A stretch of DNA of 64,000 nucleotides from Gemmatimonadota bacterium (GCA_007121455.1 SKKN01000003.1:203789-267788); one strand, 5' to 3'. Counted from the first letter of the stretch, positions 34,001-41,691 are shown. The notes: generated from the letters alone by a model not told the origin. Program-made: numbers and translations.

Positions 34001-34210
34001 GGACAGGGCCCACCGGAGCCCCGCCCGGGGGTCGTTCACTTCCGGCCAGAAGAGGTCGCACAGGGCACCGCGGGCATGAGGGCGTCCCGTCACCGCCAGG
34101 TAGGCCAGGAGGGCGCGGGCTTTCTTCGACGGAGGCAACTCCAACCGAGCATCACCGTCCAAGACCTCGAGTGGGCCCAGAAGGCGGATGTGAAGCTGAG
34201 GAGGGGTCAT
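31073..34210 (-). CDS. SARP/BTAD-type transcriptional activator with AAA ATPase and TPR domains
   Basis: 1045 residues. The N terminus is an OmpR-like winged helix (about 1-95: LHIRLLGPLEVLDGDARLEL, LPPSKKARALLAYLA), followed by a bacterial transcriptional activation domain (about 100-245, VDVDLHRVQSVVSG to MALYERCRRMLSEDLGVPPS). An AAA/STAND ATPase follows (from about 290: LVGRTSELTSLVWVIE, P-loop GEAGIGKTRLLREY, Walker B LVVLDDIQWLD), then a long TPR-like helical region to the end. Such proteins switch on nearby operons in response to a ligand. It precedes the DUF4242/oxidoreductase/methyltransferase operon on the same strand, which is its likely target. GAGGTG lies 5-6 bases before the ATG. 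Confidence 0.9.
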   Translation of the reverse strand: MTPPQLHIRLLGPLEVLDGDARLELPPSKKARALLAYLAVTGRPHARGALCDLFWPEVNDPRAGLRWALSKLRGVVHDGERRPICAGRNQVELAVDAVDVDLHRVQSVVSGDPAAASTEALSEAIRAFRGDFAEGLDVPGCHQYEAWCLGTRERLRNLRLSIHATLAGRLRNDPDEALSHALSRLSLDPFSEEAYIAAMDLLAEAGRVDQGMALYERCRRMLSEDLGVPPSDELRSARRRLRTQPRPVPTTKVARSTDPDGTDGLAGALAELPSPEHLPAPEDDEPPLVGRTSELTSLVWVIERSLSDEAGGLALVVGEAGIGKTRLLREYVQKVRAAGGWVLSGPVFETEAVRPYGPWADMLRQVPEGAFDRETRSGLSGLLEHTGSKPDPDGPAERAQLFDAVARLLRRVVEARTPGLVVLDDIQWLDTSSIALLHYVTRTLASTPLVLALAARGEEIASGSAVARMLRSLDETDRLVRVLLQRLDASDTETLVHAVDAELDPTQIFATSEGNPLFTLAVASSVREGIHRTPANIEEELRDRLERLEPGARSLLPWAAALGRAFDVPTLVQVVERPTHAIVEAIGSLERSGILRATGADRFDFTHSLLRQAAYGQPSEPVRRQIHRSIAGTLDAADRSGGRMPGAVAHHAELGGLSEVAAGAYVEAAEECLWVFAFDEAATMVERGLSEVATLPDEARIPLEIRLLQLHTFRSMEAGRPEGLEARIRQVTEEARRQGLRQAVARGHACLMELEYQRGAYDEAGRNSLLSAEAGRDGEPATAARTLAETATCLLLLDQAPEEARRLGSEALRLAAEHGEEIDVVALAGALLHHYEGELEKASADFRQVIRLGRRHKDRWWELPAMTRMIMVELDRGEPDHARERARETEKLAEQMDDAVEAAFARGLGAIAGERVRIGENLTQDGPGGMDALTAALHDLRELDSLWRIGHVQAYAAEVELQQGHVDAARPRVAEALEVARTLQRPSLLALARALWARCDAMEGDLESAARHLNTPEITQPEHRLARRARVGIEQAWAAAEGKTP

Positions 34211-34406
34211 CGATCACCTCGTGCCCCAGTCGGTCCAGGGCGGCGACGGATGAGAAGGTCGGCACCGAAGGCGTTGGCTCTCTCTGGTACTTATAAGATC
34301 TCCACGCAGCGCAGGCCACAATCCACCGCCCGAGTGGTGCTTCCGCAACGCCTCGCACGGACCGTGGCCCGCGTCCAACAGGTGATTCCCGAAGCTTGTT
34401 GGACCT

Positions 34407-35351
34407 TTGGAAGGCACGAATTTCGCTTGGAAGCTCAACGAGTTCGTGGCCGGATCACTCCCCCGGGGGAGAGCCGGTCCCAGATCGGGAGTCGAGGAGG
34501 TCCTCATCCGCCTCATACGATGGTTCGATCCGCTCCGGCGGAGGAAGAAGGAATTTTCCGTCCGTGCATTCAGGCGGGGGGACGAGGTCGCGATCGTCGA
34601 TCTGTGCATCGCGGCGCAGCGGAGATATGGCGGCCACATTCCCCGTTCCGTTTCCTTCTGGACCTGGAGCATCCTGAAGCGGCCTGGGATCTCTCCCGCA
34701 GACATCCTCCTCGTGGAGGCCGAGGAGGGGATCGTCGGATACGGGGCGGTGAAGGGGGATGGAATGGTCCTGGACTGGGCCATCGATCCATCCCTCACTC
34801 CCCAGGAGCAGGGTCGTGCGGCAGATCTTCTGGCCCGTGCCCTGGAGGAGCGAGCTGCGGCCCGAGGAGCCGAGACGTTCACGGTCTCGTGTGTTTCCGC
34901 GGAGGATCCAGCATCCCGCGCGCTCCTGGAGGCGGGCTACCGCACGGACGAAGCGGAATCGATGACCGTGGCGGTTCTGGACCCACCGGGGCTCATCGCC
35001 GCGATTCTCCGGGCCCGAACCGGCCCCAAGTGGGGAAGTCCGGAGTCGAGGATCCTTTTGCAGCTTGCTCCTGGTGGGTACCGAGTGAATCCATCCCCAC
35101 GGATCGGCATCACCTGGTCTGACGAACTCGCGGTCACGGAAGCGGATGATGAGTTCCGGCCGACCTTCGTGATCGACACCGATCTTTCCTCGCTGACCGA
35201 TCTGATCTTTGCCCGTGTGGCGGTCGGATCGCTCCTCGAAGCGGGGAGGGTTTCCGTCGAGCCAGAGGCGGCACGGCCCTCAGGTCTTGAATTTCTTCAG
35301 TTGCTCGTGCTTCGGAGCCCTTGGCACATCCCTCCAGCGGACATCCAGTGA
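34407..35351 (+). CDS. GNAT acetyltransferase with SCP2-like C-terminal domain
   Basis: 314 residues. The first half (about 50-195) is a GNAT domain (FSVRAFRRGDEVAIVDLCIA, LLVEAEEGIVGYGAVK, acetyl-CoA loop region SLTPQEQGRAADLLARALEE, then SRALLEAGYRTDEAESM). The second half has the sterol-carrier-like pattern seen at the end of Eis-type proteins (FVIDTDLSSLTDLIFARVAV). The canonical RxxGxG loop is altered (QEQGRAAD). Target unknown. The start is uncertain: TTG at 34407 opens the frame and no strong ribosome site is visible; a GTG at 34446 is possible. The next gene, a related protein, starts inside its stop (GTGA). Confidence 0.65.
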   Translation: MEGTNFAWKLNEFVAGSLPRGRAGPRSGVEEVLIRLIRWFDPLRRRKKEFSVRAFRRGDEVAIVDLCIAAQRRYGGHIPRSVSFWTWSILKRPGISPADILLVEAEEGIVGYGAVKGDGMVLDWAIDPSLTPQEQGRAADLLARALEERAAARGAETFTVSCVSAEDPASRALLEAGYRTDEAESMTVAVLDPPGLIAAILRARTGPKWGSPESRILLQLAPGGYRVNPSPRIGITWSDELAVTEADDEFRPTFVIDTDLSSLTDLIFARVAVGSLLEAGRVSVEPEAARPSGLEFLQLLVLRSPWHIPPADIQ

Positions 35352-36817
35352 ACTCTCCCATCAAGAAGTTCAATTCGAGCAGGCGAAGTACGGATGCGGA
35401 GCCGACCGGGCAGAACTCCGCGGTGATTCGTGCCTACAGTCCGGGTGACGAAGTCGGAATCTGCCGTGTGATGGCTGAGTGCCACCCCGGGACGTGGCAC
35501 GAAGACTCGATTCCGGAGTGGCGATGGAAGTATGCGGCGCGCCCCGCCTCCCTCGAGGAGGACGTGCTCGTTGCGGAGGCTGGGGGAGAGATCGTCGCGT
35601 GCTTCCATTCCACCATGCGGGTTCTCAAACTCGAAGAGGGCTTGCAGATCCCCGTCAGCTATAACGGAGACTGGGCGGTGGTGAAGGCGTTCCGGGGCAA
35701 GAATCTGACGGGGCCGGCGTGGGACCTCACCTCCTCGATGCAGAGAGACCGCGGGGCCCTCATCCGCGTCGGGTTCGCAACGGAAGAGGTCAACGAGAAG
35801 TTCTACCGCAAGCGCTTCGGGTCGGTCTTCGTTCCATCGTCCACCGTCCGGTTGCGGCGCGCGATCAGCCGGGCTCCTCTCGAGGGCCGGGTCCAGGAGC
35901 TGGGCGAAAAGGTCCTCGCCCATCCAGGCATCCGCTGCGCGCTCCGCGATCGGCCGTGGTCGGTGAAGTTCGAGATGGAGCGGATGCCCGCGTTCAGCGT
36001 CCACATGAAGGAGGACGGCTTCACGCTCCTCGGAGGTGACGGAAGAAAGCCGGACCTGAGGGTGAGCGGCTCGTTCGCTCCCATCGCAGCCATCCCCGAC
36101 GGCCCGGGCGCGGTGGTTGCGAGCGTGGCCCGTGAGTTAATGTTCGGTCGCCTCCGCATACGTGGCCTCGTCCGTTCGAGCCCTCGGCTGATCGGCTGCT
36201 TCATCACCGTCGTACGGAGGTGGCGGGCCTGTTCGACCCCTTCCGAAGGAGGAACGATGACCGACGTACAGACCCTGCGGAAAACGATCGACGAGGTGAC
36301 CCTGGAGCTCGTTACGGGAGACATCGCCGCCCAGGACGGGTTCGACGCGGTCGTCAACGCCGCGAACGCCGAGCTCAGGACCGGAGGAGGCGTCGCGGGT
36401 GCGCTCCACCGCGCGGCCGGCCCGGGCCTGGAAGAGGAGTGCCGATCGCTCGCCCCGATCCGGCCTGGCGAAGCGGTGATCACGTCCGGGCACGGCCTCC
36501 CGAACCCGTGGGTGATCCACTGCCTCGGCCCCGTGTACGGACAGGACCGCCCGGAAGACCAGCTTCTCGCCTCCTGCTACGAGGAGGCGCTACGGCTCTG
36601 CGAGGAGAAGGAGCTCACGTCCGTCGCCTTCCCCGCGATTTCCACGGGTGCCTTCGGCTATCCACTCATGGGCGCCGCCCGCGCGGGGATCGGTACGGTG
36701 CTCGAGGAGCTCCCGAAGCTGGAAAGCGTGCGTCGGATCAGGTTCGTGCTCTTCGACGACCAGGCGCTCGATGCACATGTGCGGGTCCTCGAGGAGCTGT
36801 CGGGCCCGAAGGGATGA
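35348..36817 (+). CDS. GNAT/SCP2-like protein reading in frame into a macro domain
   Basis: 489 codons from a GTG that overlaps the previous stop. Residues 1 to about 300 form an Eis-like protein: a GNAT-type part (VIRAYSPGDEVGICRVMAEC, VAEAGGEIVACFHSTMRVLK, VKAFRGKNLTGPAWDLTSSM, GFATEEVNEKFYRKRFG) and an SCP2-like end (DLRVSGSFAPIAAIPDGPGA, FGRLRIRGLVRSSPRLIG). No stop codon separates this from a complete macro domain (from about residue 304). Either this is a true fusion or the stop was lost and the macro protein is mainly made from its own strong start (see 36257). The frame, the overlap and the codon use support translation through this region. Confidence 0.7.
   Translation: MNSPIKKFNSSRRSTDAEPTGQNSAVIRAYSPGDEVGICRVMAECHPGTWHEDSIPEWRWKYAARPASLEEDVLVAEAGGEIVACFHSTMRVLKLEEGLQIPVSYNGDWAVVKAFRGKNLTGPAWDLTSSMQRDRGALIRVGFATEEVNEKFYRKRFGSVFVPSSTVRLRRAISRAPLEGRVQELGEKVLAHPGIRCALRDRPWSVKFEMERMPAFSVHMKEDGFTLLGGDGRKPDLRVSGSFAPIAAIPDGPGAVVASVARELMFGRLRIRGLVRSSPRLIGCFITVVRRWRACSTPSEGGTMTDVQTLRKTIDEVTLELVTGDIAAQDGFDAVVNAANAELRTGGGVAGALHRAAGPGLEEECRSLAPIRPGEAVITSGHGLPNPWVIHCLGPVYGQDRPEDQLLASCYEEALRLCEEKELTSVAFPAISTGAFGYPLMGAARAGIGTVLEELPKLESVRRIRFVLFDDQALDAHVRVLEELSGPKG
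36257..36817 (+). CDS. Macro domain protein (ADP-ribose binding/hydrolysing), internal start
   Basis: 186-residue macro domain that can also be translated on its own: AAGGAGG lies 5 bases before this ATG, one of the best ribosome sites here. Family motifs are LVTGDIAAQDGFDAVVNAAN, AELRTGGGVAGALHRAAG (the catalytic/ADP-ribose loop of MacroD/YmdB-type enzymes) and FPAISTGAFGYPLMGAAR. It should bind ADP-ribose or remove it, for instance from acetyl-ADP-ribose or modified proteins. It shares its frame with the upstream GNAT-like gene. The proximity of acetyltransferase-like and macro domains suggests linked acyl or ADP-ribose metabolism, which is inference. Confidence 0.85.
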   Translation: MTDVQTLRKTIDEVTLELVTGDIAAQDGFDAVVNAANAELRTGGGVAGALHRAAGPGLEEECRSLAPIRPGEAVITSGHGLPNPWVIHCLGPVYGQDRPEDQLLASCYEEALRLCEEKELTSVAFPAISTGAFGYPLMGAARAGIGTVLEELPKLESVRRIRFVLFDDQALDAHVRVLEELSGPKG

Positions 36818-37014
36818 GAGCTCGCGCGGCGTTCGACTTGCGGCGGGGTGGTCGGGGGGACAACGTGCAGCGAAGCCGACCGATTCGGACCGTCATGGGG
36901 CTCGCCGGGTATGAGCCGCCACCTCCGTCGGGCGGGACGAGAACCGGAATGATGGATGACCGGACCGTCGAGGGTGATTTTCCGGCCGCAGCTTCGCCGT
37001 GGGTGGGGCAGGTC

Positions 37015-37050
37015 GGCATCGGGATCAGCGGACTCCGATGTTCTTTTTTT
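37015..37050 (+). terminator. Terminator-like hairpin just before the lipoprotein gene
   Basis: CATCGG (37017-37022) pairs with CCGATG (37035-37040), extended by two G-T pairs, and is followed by TTCTTTTTTT. It could end the GNAT/macro transcript. Because it lies only 18 bp before an ATG, with the ribosome site directly after the T-run, it may instead act as a leader attenuator for that gene. Confidence 0.5.
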
Positions 37051-37067
37051 AAAGAGGTTCGTGAGTG

Positions 37068-37640
37068 ATGAAATCCGTGAAGCTGCTTTCCAGTCTTGCG
37101 CTCGCCATGGTGGTGGTCTTGAGCGCCTGCGGTCAGGATGACGAGCCCGAAGTACAGGGCGAGGCACCGCAGGGCGAGGCTCCGGCACCTGGGATGCAGG
37201 GTGGGGAGATGGATCCCGAGATGATGGAGCTCATGATGGAGATGCAGACCATCGAGCAGGAGCTCGGGCCCATCCAGCAACAGGCACTCGAGGACGAGGC
37301 GCTCGCCGAACAGCTCGCCTCGGTCCAGATGCAGGTCGATCAGGCGATGCGGGAGGAGGATCCCGAGCTCTTCGAGCGGATCGAGACGTTCGAGGCCGAG
37401 ATCGCTGCCGCGCAGGAAGCGGGCGATGAGGAGCGGCTGCAGGCTCTGGGCCAGGAAGCGCAGGGACTCCAGCAGTCGATGCAGACGGTCCAGGCGTCCG
37501 TGCTCGAGCGGCCCGACGTCCGGGAGCCGGTCGAGGCGTACGAGGAAGCGCATCGGGCGCGGATGATCGAGATCGATCCGGAAGCGGAGGAGCTGCTCGA
37601 CCGGGCCGAGGAGATCATGGAGAGGCTTTCGGCAGGGTAA
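37068..37640 (+). CDS. Coiled-coil lipoprotein, unknown function
   Basis: 190 residues with a lipoprotein signal (AMVVVLSAC, Cys21). After a Gln/Glu/Pro-rich linker the protein is almost all charged helix, rich in Glu, Gln, Met and Ala (EMMELMMEMQTIEQELGPIQ; FERIETFEAEIAAAQEAGD), predicted to form coiled coils. Such proteins may link the outer membrane to other envelope parts or act as periplasmic chaperones. No family can be named. The ATG at 37068 is preferred to the GTG just before it. The upstream hairpin and T-run touch the ribosome site. Confidence 0.75.
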   Translation: MKSVKLLSSLALAMVVVLSACGQDDEPEVQGEAPQGEAPAPGMQGGEMDPEMMELMMEMQTIEQELGPIQQQALEDEALAEQLASVQMQVDQAMREEDPELFERIETFEAEIAAAQEAGDEERLQALGQEAQGLQQSMQTVQASVLERPDVREPVEAYEEAHRARMIEIDPEAEELLDRAEEIMERLSAG

Positions 37641-37804
37641 CGTCCGACGGAACCATCGGGCGCGGCCGTTCGCTAGGAGGTGTGACCGATTTCCTGCAGG
37701 GGGCATTGACGCGGTGACGGGCACCCGCCCCTTCACGACGGGTAGGTGGTGCCCGGAGGATTGCGTCGAGTAACGACTCTCCCCTAAGCAAAGGAGGAAA
37801 ACCG

Positions 37805-38284
37805 ATGGGTTTCGCGCTGACGGACATGCAGGTCGAGTCTTCGGCATTCGAGCGCCATGGACGCATCCCCAGCAAGCACACGGGCGAGGGGGAGGATACC
37901 TCACCGCCGCTGGCGTGGAGCAACCCGCCCGAAGGGACGAAGTCGTTCGCGGTCATCTGCCACGATCCGGATGCTCCTCTCTGCAAGCCCGGCAGTTACG
38001 GCTTCGTCCACTGGGTTCTCTACAACGTGCCGGCTTCGGTGACGAGCCTGCCCGAGGGCGTGGGGGAGAAGTTCACCCTGGGGCAGACCGACTTCAACAA
38101 GGCAGCATACGGTGGCCCGATGCCGCCGGAAGGGCACGGCCCGCATCACTACTTCTTCTGGGTCCTCGCCCTCGACCGGGAGTTGGAGCTGGAGCCGGGT
38201 CTCACGATGACGGAGCTCCTCGAGCAGGTGGAGCCGCACGTGATCGGAATGAACCGTCTCGTGGGCATGTACGAGCGGGAGTGA
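37805..38284 (+). CDS. YbhB/YbcL family Raf-kinase-inhibitor-like (PEBP) protein
   Basis: 159 residues with the phosphatidylethanolamine-binding protein fold of the bacterial YbhB/YbcL group: TGEGEDTSPPLAWSNPPEG, AVICHDPDAP, FVHWVLYNVPASV, AAYGGPMPPEGHGPHHYFFW and LALDRELELEPG. The ligand-pocket residues (DPDAP, GPHHY) are present. These proteins bind small anionic ligands; the biological role in bacteria is unclear. No signal peptide. AAAGGAGG lies 7 bases before the ATG. The 164 bp before it hold no other gene. Confidence 0.92.
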   Translation: MGFALTDMQVESSAFERHGRIPSKHTGEGEDTSPPLAWSNPPEGTKSFAVICHDPDAPLCKPGSYGFVHWVLYNVPASVTSLPEGVGEKFTLGQTDFNKAAYGGPMPPEGHGPHHYFFWVLALDRELELEPGLTMTELLEQVEPHVIGMNRLVGMYERE

Positions 38285-38401
38285 CCAGGGCCCGGGCCGT
38301 GCCATCTGCGCGGCAGGAACCGGACGCGTAGATTTCTCCACTTCGAACAAACGCCCGCTCGGGATCACCGACTGGAAACCGCTCGAAAGGAGAGGGTCAC
38401 G

Positions 38402-39352
38402 ATGGTCACACGACGCGAATGGTTGAAGCTGACGGGTGCGGCCGGCGCCGGACTCGCTCTGAGCCCTCTCCTTCTGGAAGGGCTGGTGCGGCGGGAGGTG
38501 ATCACCCGCGCGATTCCCGCGAGCGGGGAGCGGATTCCGATCGTGGGGCTCGGGAGCTCCGCCACGTTCGCGTCGGTGGCTTCCGATGGGGATCGGGACC
38601 GGTTGGGCGACGTGCTCCGCACCCTCGTGGAGAACGGCGGTACCGTCTTCGATACCGCACCGGGATACGGGGGCGGCGTGTCGGAGAGAGTCGCTGGAGA
38701 GCTCGCGCGGGAGCTCGGCCTCTCGGACCGGATCTTCTGGGCGACGAAGCTCAACGTCGCGCGCGATGGGAGCGCGAATCCGGCTCAGGCGCGCCAGCAG
38801 GTCGAGACCTCGTTCGAGCGGATCGGAGAGCCCGTCATCGACCTGATCCAGGTCCACAACATGGGCGATCCCGCCGTCCAGCTCCCGATCCTCCGGGAAT
38901 ACAAGGAGGAGGGGCGCATCCGCTACCTCGGGATCACCACCACCTTCGAGCGGCAGTACGACGAGCTCGTGGAGGTCATGCGGAACGAGCCGATCGACTT
39001 CATCGGCACGGATTACGCGGTGGACAACCTCCACGCCGAGGAGACGATCCTTCCGTTGGCGCAGGAGCGGGGGATCGGGGTGCTCGTCTACGCTCCCTTC
39101 GGACGGACCCGCCTCTGGAACCGGGTCGAAGGCATCGATGTGCCGGAGTGGGCCGCGGAATTCGACGCCGAAACCTGGGCGCAGTTCTTCATCAAGTTCG
39201 TGGCCGGCCACCCCGCGGTCACGGCGGTCACTCCGGCGACGAGCCGGGCGGAGCACATGCTCGACAACCTCGGCGGCGGCATGGGGAGGCTTCCGGACGA
39301 GGACACCCGCCGGCGCATGGTCGAGTACGTGGAGGGGCTGCCGGCCGCCTGA
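38402..39352 (+). CDS. Aldo/keto reductase with Tat signal
   Basis: 316 residues. A twin-arginine type leader (MVTRREWLKLTGAAGAGLAL) suggests export in folded form, as in other Tat-exported members. The aldo/keto reductase barrel follows: FDTAPGYGGGVSERVAGEL (catalytic Asp and Tyr), IFWATKLNV (Lys), IDLIQVHNMG (His), IRYLGITTTFERQYDEL, and a shortened C terminus with VTAVTPATSRAEHMLDNLGG for NADPH binding. The catalytic tetrad is complete. Substrate unknown. AAAGGAGAG is found upstream of the ATG. It follows the PEBP gene by 117 bp. Confidence 0.9.
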   Translation: MVTRREWLKLTGAAGAGLALSPLLLEGLVRREVITRAIPASGERIPIVGLGSSATFASVASDGDRDRLGDVLRTLVENGGTVFDTAPGYGGGVSERVAGELARELGLSDRIFWATKLNVARDGSANPAQARQQVETSFERIGEPVIDLIQVHNMGDPAVQLPILREYKEEGRIRYLGITTTFERQYDELVEVMRNEPIDFIGTDYAVDNLHAEETILPLAQERGIGVLVYAPFGRTRLWNRVEGIDVPEWAAEFDAETWAQFFIKFVAGHPAVTAVTPATSRAEHMLDNLGGGMGRLPDEDTRRRMVEYVEGLPAA

Positions 39353-39394
39353 GCCGGGTCGCCGCGTCGAACGCGAGGAGCGAGAAGGGGTCGC

Positions 39395-40018
39395 TCAGCG
39401 CCGGGGAGGGCCGGGGTCGAGCTCCGAGCCCGACGCCCCACACTCGGTCTGCCCTCCGATCAGGTCGACCCGCCCGTCCTCCGCCGTGCTCTGGGCATCC
39501 TGAGCGTCGCGCGGCCGGGGCGAAAGGGAGATCCACGCCTCCTCCTCCGCGTCCCAGACTTCGACCTGGGGCGTGGAGGACGAACCGGTCGGGCGGCATT
39601 CCCCACCGATCGAGACCGGGAGAGCACCGAGCCCGAAGGTCGCGTCCACGCCCTCGCCCGGGGGAAGGGAGATCGAGGGCGCCGCGCTCCAACGGTCCGT
39701 CGCCGGATCGTATACGGCATGAGCCCGGATCCCCCGGGCTTCGCGCCTGGCGGGCGAGTCGACGTGTCCGCCTGCCTCTTCCTCTTCCACGTGCAGTGCG
39801 GTGTCCGGCGTCTCAACCGGGTCCGACGTTCCAGTCGGGTCCGGTGCCTCGGCGGGGTCCGACGTCTCGGCCGGCTCCTGGTCCTCCCATGTCCCCGTCG
39901 CGGGATCGTAGACCTGAGGCATCGGGGTCGCCTGAGCCTGCGCGACCACGGGAAGGATCAGGAAGGCAGGGAGTAGGAGGAGGGACGAGGCGAGTCGCCG
40001 TGGGGTGCGTACGGACAT
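39395..40018 (-). CDS. Exported kelch-like-motif protein, unknown function
   Basis: 207 residues with a signal peptide (about 1-28, ending VVAQAQA). The mature part has three kelch-like motifs (PQVYDPATGTWEDQEP, HAVYDPATDRWSAAPS, VEVWDAEEEAWISLSP) joined by a Glu/Asp/Pro/Thr-rich linker with DP repeats. Three motifs are too few for a closed propeller, so it may be a truncated or oligomeric relative. GGAGG stands 5 bases before the ATG at 40018; longer in-frame starts are antisense to the GNAT/cNMP gene. Only 36 bp separate its start from that of the divergent gene. Confidence 0.65.
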   Translation of the reverse strand: MSVRTPRRLASSLLLLPAFLILPVVAQAQATPMPQVYDPATGTWEDQEPAETSDPAEAPDPTGTSDPVETPDTALHVEEEEAGGHVDSPARREARGIRAHAVYDPATDRWSAAPSISLPPGEGVDATFGLGALPVSIGGECRPTGSSSTPQVEVWDAEEEAWISLSPRPRDAQDAQSTAEDGRVDLIGGQTECGASGSELDPGPPRR

Positions 40019-40054
40019 CATGGCCTCCAAAGGAATGGCGAGGGCGGACAGAAC

Positions 40055-41665
40055 ATGACCGAGATCCATACCCGAGAAGCGAGGGAAGAGGACACGGAAG
40101 AGATCCGGGCCATCTTTCAGGATACCTACGGGGAAGCCTACCCGTTCCAGGACATCTACGATACAAGCTGGCTCAAGCGGGCCATCTTCGGCGACCACAT
40201 GCTGATGGTGGTGGCCGAAGATGCGGATTCCGGATCGATCCTCGGAACCGGATCGGTGGATCTCGACATCGGAGCCCATTCGGACCTGATCGGTGAGTTC
40301 AGCCGGCTCGTGGTGCATGCGGATGCGCGGGGGCAGGGGGTGGGGAGGGCGATCATGCAGTACCGGATCGAACTGGTCCAGGAGCGGCTCCACATGGGGC
40401 TCGCGAACAACCGAACGACCCATCCGTACTCGCAGAAGATCTCAGAGAAATTCGGCTTTGCGCCGGTCGGGTTTCTGCCGCTGAAGCATCGGATCGGAGA
40501 TCGCGAGAGCGTGGCGGTTTTCGCACGGCACTTCGGCCTCGCGCTCGAGCTGCGAAAGAATCGTCCGAGGGTCGCTCCGCTCGTCGCCCCCATCGCCCAG
40601 GTCGCGATGAGCAACCTGGGGATGGATCCGGATGTGGTCGTGGATGAGTCGACCGCGGCCTATTCGTCGGACGCCGATTTCGAGCTCTCCGAGTTCGAGG
40701 CGGAGGGCATGCCGGATCTTCTCCGGATCGAGCGGGGTCGCGTGCGGGAGCGGGAGGTCTTCGGCCCGATCCGGCTACATTACGGGTTCTTCCAGCTCGC
40801 GGCACGGGAGGCCAACTATCTGGTGGCGCGTCGTCCCGGCTCCCCCCGCGAGGCGATCTCCGCCGCCCTCGGTTTCCTGCACGATGAGCTGGAAGGGACG
40901 ATCCGGGTCTTCGAGCTGATCGCGGCGTCCGATGAAGCGATCCGTCACCTCTTCGAACAGCTCCTCGGCCGCGCTCGTGATCTGGGGGTGGAGTACATCG
41001 AGGTGGATGTGAACGCCCAGGCGCCCCGTCTCCAGCGGACGCTTCTGGAGCTGGACTTCCTCCCCGCGGCATATGTCCCGGCGATGGTGTTCCACGAGGT
41101 CGAGCGTCTCGACGTGGTGAAGATGGTGCACCTCCTCGACGCGGCGAGCCCCGACCGGCCGGAGCTCATCGACACGATGGATCCGGTCTTCGACGCGGTG
41201 ATGAAGGGGTTCCGGACCCACGCGGTCCTCCCTCGACTTGCCGCGAGCATGAAGGAGCTCCTGATCTTTACCGGGCTCACGGATGACCAGGCCCTTCGAG
41301 TGGCCGGAGCCATGTCGGTTCGGGACTATCGAGTCGGGGAAGAACTCTTTGCATGGGACGAGTCGGCTGAAGAGCTCTTCGTGCTCATCGAGGGCGATGT
41401 GGAGGTGGTATTGCCCACGGGTTTACGGGTGGGGAAGGTCGGTCGGGGAGAGGTCGTGGGAGAGAATGCCATGCTCGCGCGTACCCCGCACAGCGCGTCG
41501 GTCCAGGCCGTGAGGGCGGTGACGGCCGGTGTCCTCACCCGAGAGGGCCTGAACGAGCTCACCGAGCGGCGCCCGGATATCGCCGTCGTCCTCTACCGGA
41601 ATCTGGCGAAGGGCCTCGGGGAGAAGCTGAGGCAGGCGGATACGGAGCTCGACGGGCAGCCGTAG
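40055..41665 (+). CDS. GNAT acetyltransferase fused to a cyclic nucleotide-binding-like domain
   Basis: 536 residues. Residues 1 to about 165 are a GNAT domain (EFSRLVVHADARGQGVGRAI gives the acetyl-CoA RGQGVG loop). A second GNAT-like fold without a clear CoA loop covers about 200-355 (VEYIEVDVNAQAPRLQRTLL). The C terminus (about 400-515) is a cyclic nucleotide-binding domain (EELFVLIEGDVEVVLPTG; GRGEVVGENAMLARTPHSAS). In this cassette the Arg that holds the cyclic phosphate is replaced by His (TPHSA instead of PRxA), so cAMP binding is doubtful. Mycobacterial Pat enzymes join these domains in the opposite order. It may be an allosterically controlled protein or small-molecule acetyltransferase. 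Confidence 0.85.
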   Translation: MTEIHTREAREEDTEEIRAIFQDTYGEAYPFQDIYDTSWLKRAIFGDHMLMVVAEDADSGSILGTGSVDLDIGAHSDLIGEFSRLVVHADARGQGVGRAIMQYRIELVQERLHMGLANNRTTHPYSQKISEKFGFAPVGFLPLKHRIGDRESVAVFARHFGLALELRKNRPRVAPLVAPIAQVAMSNLGMDPDVVVDESTAAYSSDADFELSEFEAEGMPDLLRIERGRVREREVFGPIRLHYGFFQLAAREANYLVARRPGSPREAISAALGFLHDELEGTIRVFELIAASDEAIRHLFEQLLGRARDLGVEYIEVDVNAQAPRLQRTLLELDFLPAAYVPAMVFHEVERLDVVKMVHLLDAASPDRPELIDTMDPVFDAVMKGFRTHAVLPRLAASMKELLIFTGLTDDQALRVAGAMSVRDYRVGEELFAWDESAEELFVLIEGDVEVVLPTGLRVGKVGRGEVVGENAMLARTPHSASVQAVRAVTAGVLTREGLNELTERRPDIAVVLYRNLAKGLGEKLRQADTELDGQP

Positions 41666-41691
41666 CACCGAACTCCGGGTCGGTCGCTCGG

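Noticed and set aside
38419..40296. 625-codon plus-strand open frame
   Set aside because: It is a shifted frame over the aldo/keto reductase and antisense to the kelch-like gene, with low-complexity Arg/Pro composition.
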